NCBI GenBank assembly: GCA_030842085.1
Contig: JAUUSE010000020.1
Span: forward strand, 1 to 31,503
From: Timburyella sp030842085
Lineage (GTDB): Bacteria; Bacillota; Clostridia; Oscillospirales; Acutalibacteraceae
DNA length: 31,503 nucleotides
Direction of reading: 5' to 3'
The notes beneath the pieces were generated by a model, which searched no databases, had not been told where the DNA came from, and saw only the letters and a list, made by a program, of their open reading frames with translations. Of this stretch, positions 30,157-31,503 are shown in pieces; the stretch's first letter is position 1; every line of letters begins with the position of its first letter. The translations under genes and the position numbers were made by a program.

Positions 30157-31253
30157 AGTTAAAAATAGACCGGAAATGCCCTTTTTATAGAGATTCACTG
30201 GAAATGGCCTATTACGATAATCAAAAGAATTTATATATCGAGTCTCAGATTGTCAATGTAGACTGTATAATTTTCATGGATCAGGCTGCGAAATTAAATC
30301 TTAACGAGATCAATGACTTTGCCCGATTGCTCATTGCGGAGTATGGTGCTCAGAGACCTGCGTACCTGTTATCTGAATATGTTCTGAGGAATACAGAAAA
30401 AAGAAAACTGATCCGTGAGGCGCTGAAATTTCTGCGCGCAGATAACAATCTCCATGTGCAGATGACTACAGAGCCTGCAAAGGTTTTTTCGTTGTTTCGC
30501 AGTATTCTGCGGGAGGCGCAGGATGAATTGCTCGAATATCGCCTGTTTGACAAAAATGACTGCGAACCACTGAGGGGTAAAAAATCACTTGGACGAGTTC
30601 TTGTTATGAGTACAAACGAATTACCGCCCGACATCTGTACACAAGACAACCAGTTGGCAATCGTCACACCGGAACTGTTGCAACGACCGCTGTATGACGT
30701 GCCATTCATCAGCGGCGGCCGCTGGGACTCAGGCAGGGATCTGTCCAAAAAGATTATTGGAGTATTAAAGGAAGAACGTGTGCCCAGATATATCCGGGAT
30801 ATTCTCAAGGGAAAACCTGTAGTAAAGAAAGTGCGTTCTGATCGTCCACCTTTGGATATGGACAAAAGCGTGCCCATATACAGAGGAATAACCCCTCTGT
30901 TTGATAGATCACAGGAGGTAGAAAGATATCTGGCTTCCGCAGCTGCAAATATTGATTTTACCATGAAAATGCAAGACATCCCGGAAGCGCAATCAAACGA
31001 TATCAGCAGTTTCGCGCAACAGCTGATAGAGGAATATGGAGAGGAACGCCCTCTATATATGCTGGCGCAGTATTTTCAGGACCATAACGCTCTAAACGGG
31101 TTTGGAGTAGACAGGAGTTTGAAAAATACAGATATCGTCCTTCCAAACTTCGGATGCTATACCGACGGGCGCATAGAAACCTTGTATGATATATTGAAAG
31201 AGATGACCATCGACATGAACGAAGATGAACATTTTCCCGTTATGGGAATGTGA
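30153..31253 (+). CDS. Protein with two DUF3849-like repeats, mobile-element type
   Basis: A 366-aa protein, soluble, no signal peptide. It contains the same unit twice: residues about 9-78 (CPFYRDSLEMAYYDN... then FARLLIAEYGAQRPAYLLSEYV) and about 239-309 (VPIYRGITPLFDRSQ... then FAQQLIEEYGEERPLYMLAQYF). Each starts with a P-x-Y-R-like segment and ends with the EYG-x-x-RP/L-Y-x-L block, which resembles DUF3849 from conjugative elements of gut Firmicutes. The function of that family is not known. The middle part (about 80-235) is unique and rich in charged residues. GGAGGATG lies just upstream of the ATG, inside the small preceding frame, and ATGA overlap suggests coupling. Confidence 0.75.
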   Translation: MKLKIDRKCPFYRDSLEMAYYDNQKNLYIESQIVNVDCIIFMDQAAKLNLNEINDFARLLIAEYGAQRPAYLLSEYVLRNTEKRKLIREALKFLRADNNLHVQMTTEPAKVFSLFRSILREAQDELLEYRLFDKNDCEPLRGKKSLGRVLVMSTNELPPDICTQDNQLAIVTPELLQRPLYDVPFISGGRWDSGRDLSKKIIGVLKEERVPRYIRDILKGKPVVKKVRSDRPPLDMDKSVPIYRGITPLFDRSQEVERYLASAAANIDFTMKMQDIPEAQSNDISSFAQQLIEEYGEERPLYMLAQYFQDHNALNGFGVDRSLKNTDIVLPNFGCYTDGRIETLYDILKEMTIDMNEDEHFPVMGM

Positions 31254-31365
31254 TGATGACATTGATTTGAAGTAAAAGCTACTGTCTGAACAGGCTGCTA
31301 CTTGGCAGTATTATCCGCCTGCTGTCTACAGGCCCGCCGATTAAAAGAAAAGATCATTAAGGTCA

Positions 31366-31401
31366 AAAAAGCAGACAGGAATTTTTCCCTGTCTGCTTTT
31401 T
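31366..31401 (+). terminator. Terminator after the DUF3849-like gene (bidirectional)
   Basis: AAAAAGCAGACAGG (31366-31379) pairs with CCTGTCTGCTTTTT (31388-31401), an 8-nt loop and T-run. Confidence 0.85.
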
Positions 31402-31435
31402 AATATATTAAAATAATGTGAGGGGGTAAAAAGCA

Positions 31436-31503
31436 ATGAGTATTACACAAGTGAGCAGCGAAGAACTTCATAAAATGCAGGGAAAGGAGGGGCTCATCAT
31501 ACA
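31436..31503 (+). CDS. Start of an accessory-element protein (3' end outside window)
   Basis: Only 22 codons are visible, starting MSITQVSSEELHKMQGKEG, after the binding site GAGGGGG. The beginning looks like small proteins found in conjugative elements of Firmicutes beside DUF3849 genes, but too little is present to name a family. Confidence 0.6.
   Translation, partial: MSITQVSSEELHKMQGKEGLII

Larger units (their letters stand above)
30023..31503 (+). mobile_element. Left part of a likely integrated conjugative-type element (continues beyond window)
   Basis: Inference from three signs: gene content typical of Firmicutes conjugative elements (a DUF3849-like protein and the start of a further accessory protein), a change of codon style by eye (more ATC and CTG, less ATA) compared with genes to the left, and position just after a tRNA gene. 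No integrase, relaxase or second attachment site is visible, so the boundary is approximate. Confidence 0.45.

Noticed and set aside
1..31503. CRISPR array or insertion sequence
   Set aside because: No regularly spaced direct repeats and no transposase frame were seen.

Overview
The window reads as chromosome of a low-GC, Gram-positive, probably anaerobic member of the Clostridia. The evidence is strong purine-rich ribosome binding sites, sigma-A promoters with 16-18 bp spacers, heavy use of ATA and AAA codons, a Rex redox repressor, zinc-binding forms of L28 and L31, the order dGTPase - DnaG - RpoD, and a second, divergent type IIA topoisomerase. No species can be named from the sequence alone.

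Left part (1-8.7 kb): a sugar-phosphate isomerase cut by the window edge. Then, on the minus strand, a malate dehydrogenase/malic enzyme pair (a likely malate shunt), a PAP2 membrane phosphatase on the plus strand, Rex, isocitrate dehydrogenase and aconitase. Together these make a redox and central-carbon block: oxaloacetate to malate to pyruvate, and citrate to isocitrate to 2-oxoglutarate for glutamate synthesis, with an NADH-sensing repressor in the middle.

Middle (9-18.7 kb): divergent ribosomal protein genes rpmB and rpmE; a YigZ/IMPACT protein that has no ordinary start codon before its conserved N-terminus; the dGTPase - primase - sigma factor group followed by a second RpoD-like sigma factor; an Fe-S type Rrf2 regulator; and a branched-chain aminotransferase.

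Right-middle (19-26.9 kb): a broken SDR-type epimerase gene; a divergent GyrB/ParE-like and GyrA/ParC-like pair with a transglutaminase-like gene inserted between them (the least ordinary gene set here); and two tandem zinc-ribbon membrane proteins, each with its own promoter.

Right end (27-31.5 kb): tRNA-Arg(CCU), a leaderless cell-wall amidase, an MBL-fold hydrolase and tRNA-Gln(UUG). Just past tRNA-Gln are three successive stem-loop terminators and then genes of different style: a 27-residue reading frame coupled to a protein with two DUF3849-like repeats, and the start of another accessory gene. This looks like the left edge of an integrated conjugative-type element at tRNA-Gln, but the other end lies outside the window.
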